Source of the DNA: Streptomyces cyaneus
GTDB taxonomy: Bacteria; Actinomycetota; Actinomycetes; Streptomycetales; Streptomycetaceae
NCBI RefSeq assembly: GCF_004028635.1
Contig: NZ_ML138678.1
Span: 434,001-498,000, forward strand
DNA length: 64,000 nt
Reading direction: 5' to 3'
Shown: piece after piece, positions 33,240-41,624 of the stretch
Layout: each line of letters starts with the position of its first letter
Numbering within the stretch: the first letter of the stretch is position 1
Translations under genes and position numbers: made by a program
Notes under the pieces: generated by a model
Database searches by the model: none
Seen by the model: the letters and a program-made list of their open reading frames with translations, nothing else
What the model was told of the DNA's origin: nothing

Positions 33240-34832
33240 ATGCGGGCCTGGGTGGTGCGGGCAGGCGAGAAGGGGGAGCGGGAACGGGCCGCTCTGGAGG
33301 AAGGCCTTCTCCTCACCGGATGGGACAGGCTCAAAACGGGCGATCTCTCCGGAACCGCAACGCGTGACGACATCAAGGCCGCGTTGGCCGCCGCCTATCC
33401 CGACGAGGGCCCGTACACGATCGGCAACTGGACCGGCCAGCTCTACCGCTTCGCCCACGATATGCAGCGTGGCGACCTGGTGGTCCTCCCCCTGAGGTCG
33501 GGGCTGGTTGCCATCGGCCGAGTGACCGGCGACTACGAGTACCGCGCGGACGCCCCCGACGGACATCGCCACATCCGCCGCGCGGAGTGGCTCATCACCG
33601 ACATAGACCGGCAGACCATCCAGTCCGACCTCCTGGACAGCATGGGTTCCCTGCTCACCGTCTTCGAACTCAGCCGATTCGGCGCGGCGGAACGCGTAGC
33701 CGCCCTGGCCGTGGGCGAGTCCGACCCCGGGCGCCCGGACGCCGACGAGGTAGCCGCCGCCCTCACCGAGCCCGCGAAGCTGTACGAGGAAGTCCGCAGC
33801 CGGAGCGCCGATCAGCCGCTGACGCTGTCCATCCGGGACTTCCTCGCCGTCTGGGGTGCTCAGCGCCGCTATCCGGCAGCGATCGAACAGATCAAGAACG
33901 ACCTGGCGGCGCGAGGTTTGGTCACCGTGCCGCCCTTCACCGAGGGCACGCTGGACAGCCAGATCGCCGTGCTGGCGGGTGGCGCCGAGCCCGACGAGTC
34001 GGGCGCGAGTGCGGTGACCAAGCTCTCCAGCAGCACCGACCCGTCTGCCGCCGTCCAGATCGCCGCGCACGCCGCCGGCCTCCTGCCGGACGAGGATGCC
34101 CAGACCGACACCATCGCGTACCGGGTGAGCAACCTCGACTCGGCGAACCGCATGCCCGAATCCGTCCGCGTCGGCGACAGCCTCGGAACCGCCATGACGA
34201 TCATGGTGCTGCGCGGTTACAGCCAGATCCCCGTCCTCGACCCGGACGGACGGCTGCGCGGAGTCGTCAGCTGGGAGTCGATCGGGCGTGCGCGCATGGC
34301 CGACCCGGCCGCCGATCTCCAGGCCGCGACGGTGCGAGGACAGGAGGCGGACCGCTCTGACGACCTGCTCGACTGGATCGGGGCCATCCAGCAGTCCGGA
34401 TTCGTCCTCGTCCGCGATCACGACCACAAGGTGTGCGGTCTGATCACGGCCTCAGACCTGACAGTGCAGTTCGGCACACGTGTACGGCCCTTCGTTCTCG
34501 TGGAGGAGATCGAGCAGCGGCTGCGCCGCGTGGTCGACCGGCGCATTCCGCTCGACCGCATCAGGGCAGTCGTTCCTCGGGGACGCGCCTCCCGGGTGAG
34601 TTCCGCCGCCAACCTGACTTTCGGAGCGTACGGACACCTGCTCAAGATCCCCGAGAACTGGGCCGCGCTGGGGTGGGCCATCGACCAGGAGTACTTCCTG
34701 ACCGCGCTCGAGGAGTGCCGGAACTTCCGCAACAGCCTGATGCATTTCAGCCCCGACCCCATCACCGACGAGCAGTTGCTTCCCGCACAGGGGCTGCTGG
34801 AACTGCTGCGCTCAGTGGATCCGCAGGTCTGA
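33240..34832 (+). CDS. Mrr-type N-terminal sensor domain + CBS pair + C-terminal HEPN-like domain
   Basis: The 530-residue protein starts at ATG 33240, with GGGGAGG 6 bases upstream. Residues 1-165 (RAWVVRAGEKG, then IGNWTGQLYRFAHDMQRGD and LLDSMGSLLTVFELSR) match the N-terminal domain of Mrr-like restriction enzymes, but no Mrr nuclease follows. A short winged-helix-like part leads to two CBS domains (about residues 309-350 and 374-414), which in other proteins bind adenine nucleotides. The last 80 residues (LTFGAYGHLLKIPENW, then ECRNFRNSLMHFSPDPI) carry R497-N-S-L-M-H502, the R-N-x-x-x-H motif of HEPN ribonucleases. It is divergent from the island kinase. A sensor-to-RNase defence effector is the best guess. 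Confidence 0.8.
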   Translation: MRAWVVRAGEKGERERAALEEGLLLTGWDRLKTGDLSGTATRDDIKAALAAAYPDEGPYTIGNWTGQLYRFAHDMQRGDLVVLPLRSGLVAIGRVTGDYEYRADAPDGHRHIRRAEWLITDIDRQTIQSDLLDSMGSLLTVFELSRFGAAERVAALAVGESDPGRPDADEVAAALTEPAKLYEEVRSRSADQPLTLSIRDFLAVWGAQRRYPAAIEQIKNDLAARGLVTVPPFTEGTLDSQIAVLAGGAEPDESGASAVTKLSSSTDPSAAVQIAAHAAGLLPDEDAQTDTIAYRVSNLDSANRMPESVRVGDSLGTAMTIMVLRGYSQIPVLDPDGRLRGVVSWESIGRARMADPAADLQAATVRGQEADRSDDLLDWIGAIQQSGFVLVRDHDHKVCGLITASDLTVQFGTRVRPFVLVEEIEQRLRRVVDRRIPLDRIRAVVPRGRASRVSSAANLTFGAYGHLLKIPENWAALGWAIDQEYFLTALEECRNFRNSLMHFSPDPITDEQLLPAQGLLELLRSVDPQV

Positions 34833-34992
34833 CCACTCACGCGATTCCGCCGGTTCTCCGACCGCTCACTGCTCCCGGATGATTGGCCTCGCCCTGTGTT
34901 GGGCAGACTTTTGGGGCCGCAGTTCGTACGACGCCAGCATGATCGACGCTGTAAGCGCCGGCGTGCTCTCAGTTCTAGGCCGAGCGGCGTCG

Positions 34993-35404
34993 GCAGACGA
35001 GTCGGGCTGTACGCCGGGTTCTGTCGCCCGGTCGCCTCGCGGCGGCCGGGGAGACGGCCATCCATCTACGACCGGCGTTGCCGCCGGCCTCCTGCGGTCT
35101 ACCCGCGGACTCGGGCGGGCAGCCCTCGAACGTCCGCGCAGGGCCACCTTTTACAGCGGCCCCTTTTGACCTTGCTCCGGGTGGGGTTTACCTAGCTGCC
35201 CAGGTCACCCTGGGCACTGGTGGTCTCTTACACCACCGTTTCACCCTTACCCAGTGCCGAAGCGCTGGGCGGTTTGCTTTCTGTGGCACTGTCCCGCGGG
35301 TCACCCCGGGTGGCCGTTAGCCACCACCTTGCCCTGTGGAGCCCGGACGTTCCTCGGGAAGCCCCCTGAGGGACTCCACGCGGCCGTCCGCCCGGCTCGT
35401 CTGC
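34993..35404 (-). ncRNA. rnpB: RNase P RNA component, bacterial type A
   Basis: Read on the minus strand, the 5' end GCAGACGAGCCGGGC pairs with the 3' end GCCCGACTCGTCTGC, closing the P1 helix of a roughly 412-nt RNA. Near the 5' end is the conserved GAGGAACGTCCGGGCTCC (P4/CR I), followed by CAGGGTGGTGGCTAACGGCC. Near the 3' end is the conserved ACAGAACCCGGCGTAC (CR V). These are diagnostic of type A RNase P RNA, the ribozyme that matures tRNA 5' ends. The exact ends are set by the terminal helix and may be off by a few bases. Confidence 0.95.
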
Positions 35405-36282
35405 CGTGTCGACCATGTTACCGGGCTGCGGGGTGCGGCCGTCGCCAGTACCGATCCGGTGAGGATCAGCGCGAAGGCGGCCAGGATCTCGGGCGTCAGC
35501 GGTTCGTCCAGGAACACGGCCCCCGCCGCCACCGCCACCGCCGGATTGACGTATGTGAAGACCGTGGCCCGCGTCGGGCCCACCTCCCTGATCAGCTCCA
35601 GGAAGGCCACGAAGGCCACCGCCGTGCAGATCACGCCCAGGGCGGCCAGGGCCGTCAGGACCTCGGCCGACGGCACCGCAGCAGGCCGGGTCAGCAGCGC
35701 CGCGGGGGCGTAGACCAGGGCCGCCAGTGTCAGGCAAGCGGCCGTGAGCTGCAGGGACGGGATGTCCCGAAGCCACCGTGCCGCTATCAGCGGAGCCGTC
35801 GCGTAGCCCAGTACCGTCAGCAGGACCTCCGCCAGTGAGCGGGCGTCGCCGCCCGTCAGGTGCGGGACCGTGAGGGTCGCTACGCCGGCCAGGCCCAGGG
35901 TGAGGCCGGTCAGTCGGCGGATGCCCAGGTGCTCCGTGGCGCCGAAGAAGCGGGCCAGGGCGACGCCGACTATCGGTACGCCCGCGATCAGGAGGCCGGC
36001 CGTGGAGCTGGACAGGTGGCGTTCGGCGTCGGTCAGGGTCCACCAGGGGCCGATGATCTCTATGCACGCGAAGGCCAGCATCGGCCGCCAGTGCCGTCGT
36101 ATCGTCCGGGGGAAGCCTCCTTGCCGGATCGCGAACGGCAGCAGAAGTACAGCTCCCAGCGCGCACCTCGTGAACACCACCACCGACGGCGAGACCGCCT
36201 CCACCGCCACCTTGATCATCAGATAGGGGATGCCCCAGACCACGCCCATCAGGGCGAACAGGAACCAGCCACGTGCACTCAT
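35317..36282 (-). CDS. EamA/DMT-family transporter
   Basis: The 321-residue protein has about ten hydrophobic segments and two EamA repeats. The first begins WFLFALMGVVWGIPYLMIKV; the second has GLTLGLAGVATLTV, then LIREVGPTRATVFTYVNPAV and LDEPLTPEILAAFALILTG. These proteins are drug/metabolite exporters of the inner membrane. The last 29 codons lie inside the start of rnpB on the same strand. They are polar and of low complexity, unlike a membrane protein end, so the overlap may be a run-on reading frame rather than functional sequence. A divergent control is absent; the AraC gene lies 19 bases upstream in the same direction and is probably its regulator. Confidence 0.88.
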   Translation of the reverse strand: MSARGWFLFALMGVVWGIPYLMIKVAVEAVSPSVVVFTRCALGAVLLLPFAIRQGGFPRTIRRHWRPMLAFACIEIIGPWWTLTDAERHLSSSTAGLLIAGVPIVGVALARFFGATEHLGIRRLTGLTLGLAGVATLTVPHLTGGDARSLAEVLLTVLGYATAPLIAARWLRDIPSLQLTAACLTLAALVYAPAALLTRPAAVPSAEVLTALAALGVICTAVAFVAFLELIREVGPTRATVFTYVNPAVAVAAGAVFLDEPLTPEILAAFALILTGSVLATAAPRSPVTWSTRQTSRADGRVESLRGLPEERPGSTGQGGG

Positions 36283-36301
36283 ACGGCGACTCTCGGCCGC
36301 G

Positions 36302-37126
36302 TTACCCCCTGCTGTCTTGAACGCTGTTGCGGTACGCCGCCGGGGTCACCCCGAGCACCCGGCGGAACCAGCGGGTGAGGTGCGCCTGGTCCGCGAAGCC
36401 CACCAGAGCGGCGACCTCGGCCGGTCGTAGGCCGGATTCCAGGAGGCCGCGTGCCCGGGTCACCCGGTACTGGGCGAGCCAGGCGTACGGCGGTACCCCC
36501 ATCGCCGTACGGAAGGCTCGCAGGAGCTGGTAGCGGGACAGGTCCAGGTCGCAGGCCAGGGCCGTGAGGGAGGGTGGGGCCGTCAGTTCGTCGGCGAGGC
36601 GGTCGCGTACGGCGTGCGCGATGTGGGCGGCGCCGGGGAGCGTGTCGCTCGTCGGGCGGGCCGTGGAGTGGTGGCGGGCGAGGGCCGTCAGGAGCCACGG
36701 TATGCGGGACTCGGCCTCAAGAGGGTCGGGGCAGGCTGCGAGTTCGGTGTGCGTGATGCGTAGCGCGGTGGCCAGTTCGGGGTCGTCGAGGAGGGGCTCG
36801 CGGAAGTGCGGGACCGTGGTGCCGACGGTGCCGTCGGTCAGCAGCGGCGTCGTGGCGTACAGGGCTCGGTAGGCGTAGCCCCCGGACGCGGCCGGACCGC
36901 CTGTGTGCATCTCGCCCGGTGCCAGTACGACGATGGAGCCCGGGGCGGGTCGGATGCGGGCGCCCCGGTAGTCGATGATCTCGCTGCCGCCGACGCAGAC
37001 GCCGATCGTGAACTCGTCATGGGCGTGCGGGGCGTAGACGTGCCGGTCGAATCGGGCGGTCAGTAGATCGAGCGGGGGGCCTCCTCGGCCGAGCCTCGCC
37101 CTGGTCCACAGCGCCTGCTCACCCAT
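36302..37126 (-). CDS. AraC-family transcriptional regulator with N-terminal cupin
   Basis: The 274-residue protein starts at ATG 37126. Residues 15-90 form a cupin-like sensing domain (RHVYAPHAHDEFTIGV, then GSIVVLAPGEMHTGG). The C-terminal 100 residues carry two helix-turn-helix units of the AraC type: SLTALACDLDLSRYQLLRAF and RPAEVAALVGFADQAHLTRW, ending in FRRVLGVTPAAYR. It is followed 19 bases later by the EamA transporter gene on the same strand, so it most likely controls that exporter. The ligand is unknown. Confidence 0.9.
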   Translation of the reverse strand: MGEQALWTRARLGRGGPPLDLLTARFDRHVYAPHAHDEFTIGVCVGGSEIIDYRGARIRPAPGSIVVLAPGEMHTGGPAASGGYAYRALYATTPLLTDGTVGTTVPHFREPLLDDPELATALRITHTELAACPDPLEAESRIPWLLTALARHHSTARPTSDTLPGAAHIAHAVRDRLADELTAPPSLTALACDLDLSRYQLLRAFRTAMGVPPYAWLAQYRVTRARGLLESGLRPAEVAALVGFADQAHLTRWFRRVLGVTPAAYRNSVQDSRG

Positions 37127-37170
37127 TGCGCACCCCCGTCGGTCCCTCTGGCAGTGCAACACAGGGAGCC

Positions 37171-37737
37171 TCAGAGAAAGTCCGCCGTGTCCAGCTGGAA
37201 GGAGAAGGGCTTGGGCAGAGCGAGCGGTTTGCCGAAGGCGGCGGCGCGAAGCTCTTGGTAGTCACCCGACTCCGGGTCGCTGAACAGCGTGGTCCACGAG
37301 GCCTCGCGGTCGACGAGCAGGTACAGCGGGATGCCGCCGCGGGCGTAGCAGCGGCGCTTGATCTCACGATCGACCTGTGGCCTGCGGGACGTCACCTCCA
37401 GCACCATGGAGACTCCCTCACAGGGCATCCATGGGTCGGCACCTCGGAAGAGCCGCGGCTCCTCGGGGACGAATGTGCCATCCGGAATCACGTGGTCCTG
37501 CGGGTGACCCTCCGCGCTCTTCAGCTTCAGGCCCTTGTTGCCGGAGAACTGCGTGTCAGTCGTGGATCCCCTGTACATCTGGCCCACGATCCGGCTGATG
37601 CAATGCTCGTGGTGCCCGTCCGGCACCGGGGTCACAACGAGTTCCCCCTCGATGAGCTCCGCCCGAAGCCCCTCCGGAGTGTCGAGGTCGACAAACCAGT
37701 CGAGCAGGAGCTTCTGCGTGATCGGATCCTGTGCCAC
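37171..37737 (-). CDS. Uma2-family putative restriction-like protein (PD-(D/E)XK fold)
   Basis: The 188-residue protein has the Uma2 (DUF820) pattern: RAELIEGELVVTPVPDGHHE near residue 25, VIPDGTFVPEE near 83 with the PD motif, and VSMVLEVTSRRPQVDREIK near 110 giving the E-x-(S/T) acidic site. It then has YARGGIPLYLLVDRE. This fold is shared with restriction nucleases, but the large Uma2 families of streptomycetes have no proven activity. It is monocistronic as far as I can see. It lies outside the defence island and I do not link it to it. Confidence 0.85.
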   Translation of the reverse strand: MAQDPITQKLLLDWFVDLDTPEGLRAELIEGELVVTPVPDGHHEHCISRIVGQMYRGSTTDTQFSGNKGLKLKSAEGHPQDHVIPDGTFVPEEPRLFRGADPWMPCEGVSMVLEVTSRRPQVDREIKRRCYARGGIPLYLLVDREASWTTLFSDPESGDYQELRAAAFGKPLALPKPFSFQLDTADFL

Positions 37738-37834
37738 CGCGGTGTTGCCCTCTCTTCTTCGTTCGCTCGCCAGGTTGAGGGATCCCTGCGTCTCCTCGCC
37801 TGCGATCGCGATCCGTTCCCCCGAAGGTGGTCGC

Positions 37835-37865
37835 TTGACCCTGCCGCAACGTCAGCGTTTCTACT
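37835..37865 (+). promoter_or_regulatory. MerR-type promoter with 19-bp spacer and dyad, giving a probable leaderless mRNA
   Basis: TTGACC (37835-37840) and TCTACT (37860-37865) are separated by 19 bp, the long spacer typical of promoters that MerR regulators untwist. Inside the spacer lies the dyad AACG-TCAG-CGTT (37848-37859). The next ATG, at 37872, is 7 bases after the -10 box, right where transcription should start, and no ribosome site precedes it. The gene is therefore probably leaderless and self-regulated. Confidence 0.7.
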
Positions 37866-37871
37866 GATCCC

Positions 37872-38633
37872 ATGCGGATCGGAGAACTCGCCGCCGCCGT
37901 CGGCGTCACCACGCGGACCGTGCGGCACTACCACCATCAGGGGCTGCTGCCCGAGCCGGAGCGGCGCCCGAACGGGTATCGGGACTACACGCTGCGGCAT
38001 GCCGTCGTGCTGGCGCGGATCCGGCGGCTGACCGAGTTGGGGCTGGGGCTCGCGGAGGTGCGGGACGTGCTCGCCGAGGATGCCGGGAAGGATCTCGTGG
38101 AGGTGCTCACCGAGCTCGATGAGGATCTTGCCCGGCAGGAGGCTGCCGTCCGGGAGCGGCGGGCTCGGCTGCGGGCCTTGCTGGAGACGGAGGGCGGACT
38201 GCCCTCCGAAGGGCCCGTGTCGCCTCAACTGGCCGCCCTGTTCCAGGACATGGCGCATGTCGTCGCCGACTCCCCCATGGCCGCCAAGGACCGCGAGATG
38301 CTCGCGTTGATCGAGACCACGGCGGGTCCCGAGGGGCGGGAGCAGCTCCTGGGTGCGTTGGAGGGCGCGCTCGCCCGGCCGGGTGGGCAGGAACGGGCCC
38401 TTGCCGCCTACGCCCTGCTCGACGAACTCGCCGACGCCGACCCCGGCGATCCGCGCGTCGACGAGGCCGCCCGTGCCCTCGCCGACTGCCTGCCCCGCGA
38501 CCTGTTCCCGGAGCCGCTGGAGGTCGACCCCGACAACAGCTTCCTGCGCGCCTTCTACGCCGACTTCGCCCCGGCACAGGCGGAGGCCATCCGCCGAACC
38601 CTGCGGATGCTCGTGGAAGGGAGTGAGCCGTGA
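37872..38633 (+). CDS. MerR-family transcriptional regulator
   Basis: The protein is 253 residues. It starts with a MerR DNA-binding domain (RIGELAAAVGVTTRTVRHYH, then QGLLPEPERRPNGYRDYTL), followed by a coiled-coil region (VEVLTELDEDLARQEAAVR). A C-terminal helical domain of about 150 residues may sense an effector; it has no Cys-based metal site. The upstream promoter has the 19-bp spacer expected for self-control. The downstream gene overlaps by GTGA and is probably co-expressed. Confidence 0.9.
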   Translation: MRIGELAAAVGVTTRTVRHYHHQGLLPEPERRPNGYRDYTLRHAVVLARIRRLTELGLGLAEVRDVLAEDAGKDLVEVLTELDEDLARQEAAVRERRARLRALLETEGGLPSEGPVSPQLAALFQDMAHVVADSPMAAKDREMLALIETTAGPEGREQLLGALEGALARPGGQERALAAYALLDELADADPGDPRVDEAARALADCLPRDLFPEPLEVDPDNSFLRAFYADFAPAQAEAIRRTLRMLVEGSEP

Positions 38634-39268
38634 TGCGGACCGGGCTCGTCCTCGCCCGGCACGAGCTGCGGCTGCTCGTCAGCCTCGCGCTGTGGGTGGC
38701 CCGGCGGCGCCATGGGACCCGCGACGGTGGCACCGCCTTCGGGTACGCGCGCGGGCAGGGGCCGGTGATGTTCGGGTTCGCGTTCGTGTGCGTCGTGGAG
38801 TCGATCACCATGGCCGTGCTGCTGCGGGACTATCCGGCCGTGCACCGGGTGGTGTTCATGCTGGACGTGTACACCATCGTGCTGGTCGTCGGGATGCACG
38901 CCGCCTCCGTCGTACGACCGCATGTGCTCGACGCCGACGCCGGCTCCGGCTCCGGCTCCCTGCGTATCCGGCGGGCCGCGCACGTCGATCTGCGCATACC
39001 GTTGGAGAAGGTCGAAAGCGTGCGGCGCGAGTTGCGCACCACCCATGAGCGGGCCGAGGGTGAGCTCGATGTCGCCATCGGGGCGCAGACCTCAGTGACG
39101 CTCCAACTCACCGAGCCCGTCGCTCACTTCACCTTCCTCGGCCGTCGCCGGGACGTCCGCCTCGTCCGCTTCCACGCCGACGACGCCGACAGCCTCGTAA
39201 AGGCAATCACACTGGCGCGAAGCGGACCTTCGGCGCTCCCGTCGCCGCTGCCGGATCAGCCTGGGTGA
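38630..39268 (+). CDS. Predicted membrane protein coupled to the MerR gene
   Basis: I do not recognise this 212-residue protein. It has two hydrophobic segments, about residues 47-66 (MFGFAFVCVVESITMAVLL) and 73-92 (VFMLDVYTIVLVVGMHAASV), then a soluble, Arg-rich C-terminal domain of about 110 residues. It begins with GTG overlapping the MerR stop, so the two are translationally coupled and the membrane protein may act in the same response. The last 62 bases overlap the end of the convergent RNB gene. Confidence 0.75.
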   Translation: MMRTGLVLARHELRLLVSLALWVARRRHGTRDGGTAFGYARGQGPVMFGFAFVCVVESITMAVLLRDYPAVHRVVFMLDVYTIVLVVGMHAASVVRPHVLDADAGSGSGSLRIRRAAHVDLRIPLEKVESVRRELRTTHERAEGELDVAIGAQTSVTLQLTEPVAHFTFLGRRRDVRLVRFHADDADSLVKAITLARSGPSALPSPLPDQPG

Positions 39269-40718
39269 GGCGGGCCCTGAGCCGCTCCCCCAGCGGCAGC
39301 CGTTCCCCGTCCGCGGCCTCGATCCTGCCGATGACCGCCGGGGACTCCAACTGCACCACTCCGACGGCGGGTCGACGCTCGTCCACGTCCACCACCCAGC
39401 CGTCGAACACCTCCCCCACCCGGTCCTTCAGCAGCGCCGCCTCCACGATGTCCACGCACTCCCGCTCCACCCTGCCCGCGCGCCGGGTGCCCTCGGCCAT
39501 CCGGGCGGGCAGCTCGTCGAGGGCGGCCAGCACCCAGTCGGGCACCGCCTGACCGGCGACAGCGGCCAGGCAGATCTCGGCGGCGTACCGGTCGGCGAGG
39601 CGGCGCAGCGGGGCCGTGCAGTGGGCGTAGGGGGCGGCCACCGCGGAGTGGGTGGTGATGGCGGGCAGGTTCCCGTCCCGGAAGACCGTGTATCCGGCGC
39701 CGCGCAGCAGCGTCGTGCACTCCTGGAGGAAGGCCGCGTGGGGTGGGCGGTGCGGGTCGAGGGAGCGGACCAGTTCGGCGTACGAGACGTGGTGCGGCCA
39801 GTCGATGTGCAGGGCGTGGGCGGTACGGCGGAGGCGGCCGACCGCGCCGTCGGGGGCGGCGGGGAGGGTGCGCAGGATGCCGGTGCCTGCTGCCAGCATC
39901 AGGTCGGCTGCGGCCATCCCGGTCAGCAGGGAGATCTGGGCGTTCCAGCCGTCGGCGGGGTGGGGTGCACGGTAGGCGAGCTCGTACGTCTCGTATGGCT
40001 TGGATGGCTTGGATGTCTCGGATGTGCGGTCGCGATCGCGGGTGCGCTCTACGATCTCCTGCTCGGGCACGTTGAGCGAGATCCCGCCCCGCTCCACCTC
40101 CAGCCGCTCCCGCAGCTCCCCGATCTCCTTCAGCAGCGCCAGCGGCTCCTCGGCGGTTCCACCGTCGATCTGCTTCTGTACGCCGTCGTAGTCCAGCTTG
40201 GCCCGGCTGCGGACCAGGGCACGGCGGATGTCGACGGCGGACGTACGGCCCTCCTCGTCGAGGTCGATCGTCCACAGCACGGCCGGGCGGACCTGGTCCG
40301 GGAGCAGGCTCGCCGCGCCCTCGCTGAGCAGCGTCGGGTGCAGGGGGACCTTCTCGTCGGGGAAGTAGAGGGTCGTCACCCGGCGGTGCGTCTCCCGGTC
40401 CAGGGAGCCCGACGGTACGACGAAGGCGGCGACGTCCGCGATGGCGTACCGGACGCGGTAGCCGGTGCCCTGCCGGGACAGGTGCATCGCCTGGTCGAGG
40501 TCGGTGGAGGTGGGTGGGTCGATGGTGAAGAAGGGGACGTCGGTGGCGTCGTAGAGGTCGCGGGGAGGGAGGACCGGGGTCTTCGCGGCCCGCTCGGCCT
40601 CGGCGAGCACCTCAGCGGGGAAGTTCCCGGAGACACCGAGTTCGGTACGCAGGGCGGTGAGGGCGGCCCGGAGGGGGGCCTCGGGGGCGCCGGTCACTCG
40701 GATGTGGCGGCGGGGCAT
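39207..40718 (-). CDS. RNB-domain exoribonuclease (RNase II/R family)
   Basis: The 503-residue protein starts at ATG 40718. It has the RNB catalytic signature TIDPPTSTDLDQAMHLS near residue 70 with the metal-binding Asp cluster, then YAIADVAAFV, RVTTLYFPDEKVPLHP and LLPDQVRPAVLW. The later part has YAHCTAPLRRLADRYAAEIC, the conserved RNB end. There is no N-terminal cold-shock/S1 pair, so it is the short actinobacterial form. It degrades RNA 3' to 5'. A linker near residue 235 (RDRDRTSETSKPSKPYETYE) is low in complexity. The open frame upstream of ATG is the antisense of YaaA. Confidence 0.92.
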   Translation of the reverse strand: MPRRHIRVTGAPEAPLRAALTALRTELGVSGNFPAEVLAEAERAAKTPVLPPRDLYDATDVPFFTIDPPTSTDLDQAMHLSRQGTGYRVRYAIADVAAFVVPSGSLDRETHRRVTTLYFPDEKVPLHPTLLSEGAASLLPDQVRPAVLWTIDLDEEGRTSAVDIRRALVRSRAKLDYDGVQKQIDGGTAEEPLALLKEIGELRERLEVERGGISLNVPEQEIVERTRDRDRTSETSKPSKPYETYELAYRAPHPADGWNAQISLLTGMAAADLMLAAGTGILRTLPAAPDGAVGRLRRTAHALHIDWPHHVSYAELVRSLDPHRPPHAAFLQECTTLLRGAGYTVFRDGNLPAITTHSAVAAPYAHCTAPLRRLADRYAAEICLAAVAGQAVPDWVLAALDELPARMAEGTRRAGRVERECVDIVEAALLKDRVGEVFDGWVVDVDERRPAVGVVQLESPAVIGRIEAADGERLPLGERLRARLTQADPAAATGAPKVRFAPV

Positions 40719-40791
40719 GAGTCGAGCGTAGGGCGAGGGTGCCCGGGTGGCACGCCGTACGCTGTGGCGGAGTTCGAGTGAAGGAGTACGT

Positions 40792-41574
40792 GTGCTTGTC
40801 CTGCTGCCGCCTTCCGAAGGCAAGGCCTCGTCCGGTCGGGGTGCGCCGCTGAAGCTGGAGTCGTTGTCCTTGCCGGGGCTGAGCGAGGCGCGGGAGGCCG
40901 TGCTGAGCGAGCTGGTCGAGCTGTGCAGCGGTGACGAGGGCAAGGCGCGGGACGTACTCGGGTTGAGCGAGGGGCTGCGCGGCGAGGTCGGCAAGAACGC
41001 CGAGCTGCGCACGGCCGGGGCGCGGCCCGCCGGGGAGATCTACACCGGCGTGCTGTACGACGCCCTCGACCTGGCGTCGCTGGACACGGCGGCGAAGAAG
41101 CGGGCGACTCGGTCGCTGCTCGTCTTCTCGGGGCTGTGGGGTGCGGTGCGCGTGAACGACCGCATCCCCTCCTACCGCTGCTCGATGGGCGTGAAGCTGC
41201 CCGCCCTCGGCGCGCTCGGCGCGTACTGGCGGGCGCCGATGGCGGACGTGCTGCCCGAGGCGGCCGGGGACGGGCTGGTGCTGGATCTGCGGTCGTCGGC
41301 GTACGCGGCGGCATGGAAGCCGAAGGGCGAGGTGGCCGGGCGAACGGCGACGGTACGGGTGCTGCATGCGCCGACCCGGAAGGTCGTCAGCCACTTCAAC
41401 AAGGCGACGAAGGGGCGGATCGTACGGAGCCTGCTGACGGCAGGGGCGGCTCCCGGCGGGCCTGCCGAGCTGGTCGAGGCGCTGCGGGACCTCGGGTACG
41501 AGGTGGAGGTGGAGGCGCCGGCCAAGGCCGGGAAGCCGTGGACGCTGGATGTGCTGGTGGCGGAGATCCACTGA
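40792..41574 (+). CDS. yaaA: YaaA-family (UPF0246) peroxide stress protein
   Basis: The 260-residue product begins VLVLLPPSEGKASSGRG, the conserved YaaA start. It has GEIYTGVLYDALDLASLD, LLVFSGLWGAVRVNDRIPSY and, toward the C-terminus, VSHFNKATKGRIVRSLL, all hallmarks of the family. YaaA binds DNA and protects cells from oxidative stress by lowering free iron; in actinobacteria the role is assumed. GTG 40792 is chosen since AAGGAG lies 5 bases upstream. It is divergent from the RNB gene, sharing a 73-base gap. Confidence 0.92.
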   Translation: MLVLLPPSEGKASSGRGAPLKLESLSLPGLSEAREAVLSELVELCSGDEGKARDVLGLSEGLRGEVGKNAELRTAGARPAGEIYTGVLYDALDLASLDTAAKKRATRSLLVFSGLWGAVRVNDRIPSYRCSMGVKLPALGALGAYWRAPMADVLPEAAGDGLVLDLRSSAYAAAWKPKGEVAGRTATVRVLHAPTRKVVSHFNKATKGRIVRSLLTAGAAPGGPAELVEALRDLGYEVEVEAPAKAGKPWTLDVLVAEIH

Positions 41575-41624
41575 CGCACGCCCCGCCCCGCCCCACCCAC
41601 CTCACTCCAGCCCTCCTGGCTATT

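Noticed and set aside
10258..35404. Attachment sites or direct repeats flanking the island
   Set aside because: The rnpB 3' end next to the island was compared by eye with the far end near 10258-10542. No repeated stretch was found, and no integrase is encoded.
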